Assembly: GCA_963930775.1 (NCBI GenBank)
Contig: OZ005689.1
Location: 29,837,079-29,901,078 of the forward strand
Source of the DNA: Cliona cf. orientalis
Lineage: Eukaryota > Porifera > Demospongiae > Clionaida > Clionaidae
Length of the DNA: 64,000 nucleotides
Direction: 5' to 3'
Positions 59,400-64,000 of the stretch are shown here, piece by piece (within the stretch, counting starts at the first letter, position 1; the number at the start of each line of letters is the position of its first letter). The notes below the pieces were generated by a model. That model saw only the letters and a list, made by a program, of their open reading frames with translations, was not told the DNA's origin and did not search any database. The translations under genes and the position numbers were made by a program.

Positions 59400-59786
59400 A
59401 TCTGAAATAATTCAGATAAAGTTCTGTACACTTTCAGAAGTAAGATATTTATGTCTGAAAATTTAGATAATATTCAGATACCAGAATAGTCAGATCATTG
59501 GTCTCTGAAAAGTTAATTGTCACTTAGAAGGTATTCAGACAATACATAAATTCAGAGAATAGAGTTATCAGTAATTCAGAAGAAATTTATACAAAGAGTA
59601 TTTTGGTGTTACATTACCAGACAAATTTCAGAAATAGATTTTAGAATTCAGATAGTATTTATGTTCATTGATCGTTCATCTGAAAAAATTTAGATATAAT
59701 TCAGAAATATGTTATAGAATTCAGAGGAAGTTCCATTAAAATCAGAAACTTTTATATTACTTTCAGATAAATTGCCTCTTGTAGTG
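59400..59786 (-). repeat. CACTA right subterminal array
   Basis: About fifteen copies of TTCAGA(T/A) words (AATTCAGATAAAG, ATATTCAGATACC, TATTCAGACAATAC, AATTCAGAAGAAA, ATTCAGATAGTAT, AATTCAGAAATATG) lead to the GTAGTG end. Confidence 0.85.
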
Positions 59787-59864
59787 GTCAGGTTCATAGA
59801 ACGCCACGCCTATTAAGCGCATGCGCTTAATAAACAATAGCTTGTGACGAGAAGAGAGCATGTG

Positions 59865-60050
59865 CTTGCTTTTTGAGTAGCCGTGCACACATATAAGTGT
59901 ATGATATTAAGTATCGAGAAAAGCAAGCGTAGGGATGTATAGTGGGTATGATACGTTATCCCTACAAATCTTGTTTGTGTATTTTTTGGCACTGCCATCC
60001 CTACTTTTTCCTTCAATTTTATTCAATTGTTTTTATACTTGTTATTGTTC
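59865..60050 (+). repeat. dispersed repeat, TTGCTTTTTGAGTA end
   Basis: Starts TTGCTTTTTGAGTA and includes TAGGGATGTATAG and TTTTGGCACTGCCATCCCTA. It matches the complement of 63600-63715 over about 110 bp. Another piece (CATCCCTACTTATAGAGTC, near 61150) recurs near 63435. This is a non-coding repeat family of unknown class. Confidence 0.65.
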
Positions 60051-63000
60051 TTTTTTTAGAGCCCTCGGGTGATTGTCATCAATTTCATCCATGCCACCTA
60101 GCTGACTAATTTCATGGGGACAGAGGCTGGGCATGAAACTCTACATACCATTGTGACCTGACAATATTATTATGGTTTGCGTATTCATTGTTATTTATAA
60201 ATGCTTAGAACTAGCTTTTTTTTCTGGACCAAGCTACATCCAACTGTGCTCCAACAGTAATACAATATTATAGGGAAGTAGGTACACCTGGACCACTGAT
60301 TCAGCATGTTTGTGCGATCCTACGTAGCCTTTGTGTCAGGCCTGAGCTATGGTACCGCAACATACAGTGTTTTCAAACTTAAATATTCCTGTAAGTGCAA
60401 ATCCCAGGCAGTCATTTGATAGCTAACTAGGACGTCTTCATTTGCATCACACACTATTGAACATACATCAGTGGGATTCTCGAGGTAACCAGCTAAACTG
60501 ACCTGCGAATGAAGCCACGCCCCTCGTTATCTCGATCCTGAAGCTGGCTGACCGCGAACTTGACAGAAGGCCGTTTAGAACCAAGTAGCGACGAAAATCT
60601 GTTTCGGGAGCGTATCTTATAGGCCAGTAAGTTTACTGCTGGTAGTAGCCACCATAATCTTTAGTTCACTGAGCTGATCGATCAGCTGAGCGCTTGAGCG
60701 CTCGAGCAGGTCCTGGCGCATGCGCGCCACTGACATCGGTCACATGACTTCACCATGGCAACACCATATGAGCATGCGCATTATATGGCAAAATGGCTCA
60801 TCAGATACACCCACTCGCAAAATGCGCTGTACACACCCACAATTAAATCGCTGTCTTGATAACACAAAACGAGCGTGCCACAGACGTGCGCGCTCAAAAA
60901 TGGAGTGGATTTATACTCGAACTAAGGTGAGCGGTCATGGTAATCTTGAGTTAGCCCAGGAAAAAATAAAGAAAGAAAGAAAGATTGAGGAAATGGCTAT
61001 TTTTTAACATCAAATTATGGAGTTGATGAATGATCTTGGTCTTGTTAGATAGATAATTTGCTGTGATTTTGACACTTAGAAATCTTACAAAATTACCTGT
61101 TTTGAGATATTTTGATATTTATAATGTATTACATATATAGAGTATCCGTGCCATCCCTACTTATAGAGTCTACCGACTCTATGATACTGGCATTCATCCA
61201 CATTTTTAGCTCAAAGCCATCCACAGAAATTTACTGGCGGCATGCAAAATGTTAACTGTTATAGGCTAGTACTCAGGTAATTTTCCCACCTTTTGCCATA
61301 AAAAGGGTAGCTCAAAGCCAGCCTAACCTTCCAGCTTGTTGCCTGCTGCTCTCTGAATTCAAAATAAACTATTCTAGTGAAAGCACACCCAATTAACATT
61401 TTTTGGTCAGTATAGTATACCCGGTAGCTTGTGTGTACTGCTCTGTGTCAACAGTACACAGCTATACTGTACCAGGGACTATAGGTATACCTATCTCTTA
61501 GGTAACATACTACAAAACATGTTATAACAGCCAGCCACCACAAATAATTTACAGCCAGAATAGAAAGCAGAGGCTTTCAGTTGCTGGAGTGACATGGACT
61601 GTTGACAAGGATCCAAAACAGCTACCTATCCACAGAAGTGACAGAACAGCTCCCCCTGTACCGAGACTAAGCATAGGCACTGTGCGGTATAGCTCAATGC
61701 AAGTCAGGGGCCTGCCATGCCTTGTTGACCTTCTTGCCATGATATCCATGCAGCTACGTAGCTACAACTGGTTTGCAAATCTGCAGATTAGTGTGACCAT
61801 CTGTAGAAGATCCTGATGCTTTTGCAGCATGTGGTAGCTAGCTTAGTAGGTGGCGATACCATAGCTGCAGTTCAAAACTTGTCAAGGCAAAAGCAAGTTT
61901 TTTGTGCACTCAGTTCGAATGACCAGCCATCCTCACTTTTAAACCAGCTAGCTCCATGTAGCCACCGAATAAAATAGCTTCATCTACACTAGAACACTGG
62001 CAGAACTGGGCTAGCTTTATATGTACCTCATGCATAATCAGCACTTTCCATAACATTATAGTACAAATTGGTTATAGTAAGCCCACTCTTGGCATTAGGG
62101 TTTATACTACTCCTGCTTTGTGTAATTCGCTAATACCACTCGTGGTTGTACTATAACCTGTATATATTGTGGGTCACTGTAATTCAAAATTTCAAATTCA
62201 AATATGGATTGAGTAAAGATTTGAATTATGTGGACAAGGTACTATTACATATCACCAAGGGCTTATAGACCCCAGAGGGGGAGAGGGCATGCATGTAACT
62301 GGCACCTGGCGAACTTCAAATCCATAGGCTAAATATAGTATAATCCACATTATCAGTCCATAGCACTAATGCAATCCAGATAGCAGCTGTTACTATAATT
62401 GGGGCGAGCCCCCACATAAATGGTACAGCTGTGCGCGAATTTTATAGTATCATATATTATTATTATGGTACGTTGGTCATGCGAAATTATATACCCAGTG
62501 ATGCTCTACGGACATAAATGCGAAACATTCTATTGCGCATTCTCATGCCTGGGACACGGGCCGTATATACGCCGTTCTAATTTAGCGAATTGCAAATTTA
62601 CACAGGCTCCAAAGGAGGAGAGAGCGAGACAGAGCTCGTCATCAGTTTAACAGTGCAAGGACCAGCTAGCATAAAAATTGCCAGATCAGTAGACATTTGA
62701 GCAACACCTAAGCATAACAATCCGATCAAAATTGGCTTCATATTTGGCAAGGCCCATAAGTGGGCATATATTATAGCCTAAGACAAGTATGCCCTACTTA
62801 GAATCTGTGGCCAACCTCCTCTGTGATACATATATACCGTACGACAGGTTTTAATTGCGTAGTTTAATAATTGCGTTGTAGTCAAGTCAGGCCAAATTGC
62901 GAATCCAATAATTGCGATAGACGACCCCGTACCGTACTCTAGTATACGTGCACGTTTACGTTTACGAATCTATTAATTATATAGAGCGCGAGACACAACA

Positions 63001-63599
63001 TTCTATTTATGTGTAAAGTCATAGCAGTGTGCTGGGCAGAAAGAAGTCGAGAAGCATAGAATCAGCAAATGACGCCAAAAATGGCCAACAAAGCGTTTCT
63101 ACGAAATCCACACAAATCATGCGTTTGGAACTCCATAAGGAGTATTATAACACTGCAGTTTGGACTCGCAAATGCGGTATGTAGCAGTTAGTGTGGTAAC
63201 AGACAGACAGACACACAGAACGACTACAGTAACCCTCGTGCATGCACCGAGGGTTAATAAGTCTCAAGGCCAACATGGCATACCTGATTGTTTCTATGGA
63301 TGTTTAAGGGTTTGATAGATACATGTAGAGGATACATTGTACGTGCATAGATCGTGAGTAAAAAAAATCTTAAAATTTTGTTTGCTCTCAGTTATTAATG
63401 TTTTGTTCTGCATATAGCATATTCGGAGCATCCCTACTAATAAACTCTACCAACTCTATGATAGGAACTAGCAGGTATCATGGTAATTTCATAGCATAAT
63501 CATGCTACATGTATGTTATGCTATAATATATGAACATGCCATAAACCAAAATCAACCATTAGAGACACACTTGGGACAGCTTCAAACTTATGTCCTGAT
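60051..63599. other. right flank, no gene recognised
   Basis: Open frames at 60720-61007, 61549-61816 and 62420-62650 have no domain or splice context. The stretch contains a GAAA run near 60968-60982, the CATCCCTACT repeat pieces at about 61150 and 63435, and a lone TACCGTACGACAGG half-MITE end near 62836. Confidence 0.5.
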
Positions 63600-63715
63600 T
63601 AAAGATGAAGTAGGGATGGCAGCACCGAAAAGTATACACACAAGATAAATTTTGTAGAGATAATCACAATCTTTACATCCCTATATTTGCTTTTTGAGTA
63701 CGAGAGTCAATATAT
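63600..63715 (-). repeat. reverse copy of the 59865 repeat
   Basis: Read as complement it gives ACTCAAAAAGCAAATATAGG and onward to GGTGCTGCCATCCCTACTTC, matching 59865-60050. Confidence 0.65.
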
Positions 63716-63741
63716 GCATCAATGACACTAGCTGCATGATA

Positions 63742-63930
63742 TACCGTGGATCTGGAAATTTTCATGTAAAGGTATGATAAATTTTCGTATAAAAAATATT
63801 TTCGTAGTAACAACCCCTTACTGCATTAGCGTTAATAGTGCAGGCTAATTTTCGTAAGATTAAAATTAATTTCGTAGCCACCATCGACTACGAAAATATT
63901 TTTACAAAGAAAATTTCCAGATTTACGGTA
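63742..63930. mobile_element. MITE, AATTTTCGTGG family, short
   Basis: The left end is TACCGTGGATCTGGAAATTT and the right end, read as complement, is TACCGTAAATCTGGAAATTT. TTTTCGTA words repeat inside. It is the shortest of the four family members in the window. Confidence 0.85.
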
Positions 63931-64000
63931 GTGTATACTAGAGTAAATATTAGACCTCAGCAGGAAATTGAGGCAAAGTGGGGAATGGGCAGATATTCCA

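Larger units (their letters stand above)
48611..59786. mobile_element. 11.2-kb CACTA (EnSpm) transposon, possibly autonomous
   Basis: The ends are CACTACTAGAG (48611) and CTCTTGTAGTG (59786), inverted with one mismatch. GTC flanks each end (48608-48610 and 59787-59789), the 3-bp duplication typical of CACTA elements. Subterminal arrays of TATCTGAA (left) and TTCAGATA (right) fill the first 260 and last 390 bp. Inside are a Transposase_21-type gene with an unbroken 963-residue frame over three exons, a divergent nine-exon gene and a small third ORF. Several MITEs lie in introns. Confidence 0.93.

Noticed and set aside
60720..61007. 95-residue plus-strand open frame
   Set aside because: No recognisable domain, and its end is low-complexity GAAA repeat.
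61549..61816. Overlapping open frames on both strands
   Set aside because: They overlap on opposite strands and neither has a domain or splice signals.

Overview
The window looks like animal nuclear DNA. It is AT-rich, its multi-exon genes are split by short introns with GT..AG borders, and it carries THAP, SWIM/YqaJ, CACTA, Helitron and Gypsy elements and many MITEs. Densely packed short-intron genes, and a Pelle/IRAK-type kinase with an Ig-like domain, suggest an early-branching animal, most likely a demosponge. That assignment is an inference. I saw no prokaryotic operons, rRNA or CRISPR.

The main result is a stack of nested transposons. A broken Helitron (minus strand, about 46911 down to 15689) codes for Rep, helicase and an AP-type endonuclease. 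Its endonuclease is cut in two by a 27,350-bp element at 15950-43299. This element starts CACTGTAAAAA, ends TTTTTACAGTG, is flanked by TA on both sides, and has arrays of GTGA/TCAC motifs just inside both ends. Removing it with one TA puts the two endonuclease halves back in frame. It carries two divergent genes: a C2H2-headed protein on the minus strand (16374-20180) and a broken SAMD3-like SAM-domain protein on the plus strand (33109-42953).

A second transposon of 12,490 bp (20601-33090) sits between the starts of those two genes. Its inverted repeats of about 350 bp are built from a 15-bp minisatellite and it is flanked by an 8-bp duplication. It carries three gene models that appear intact: an rve-type integrase, a 16-exon Ig plus Pelle/IRAK-like kinase, and a small unknown gene. 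A degraded 4.2-kb Gypsy LTR retrotransposon (34298-38513), two tRNA-headed SINE-like insertions and a MITE sit in introns of the SAM gene.

To the right is a separate CACTA transposon of 11,176 bp (48611-59786). It has CACTAC/GTAGTG ends, a GTC target duplication, subterminal TTCAGA/TCTGAA arrays, an open 963-residue Transposase_21-type gene, a divergent nine-exon gene and a small third ORF. To the left are an inactivated ISL2EU-type element (6779-10309; THAP transposase plus SAP-SWIM-YqaJ nuclease), an OB-fold pseudogene and a coiled-coil ORF. The remaining sequence is mostly MITEs, foldback repeats and short tandem repeats. No gene outside the mobile elements can be named with confidence.
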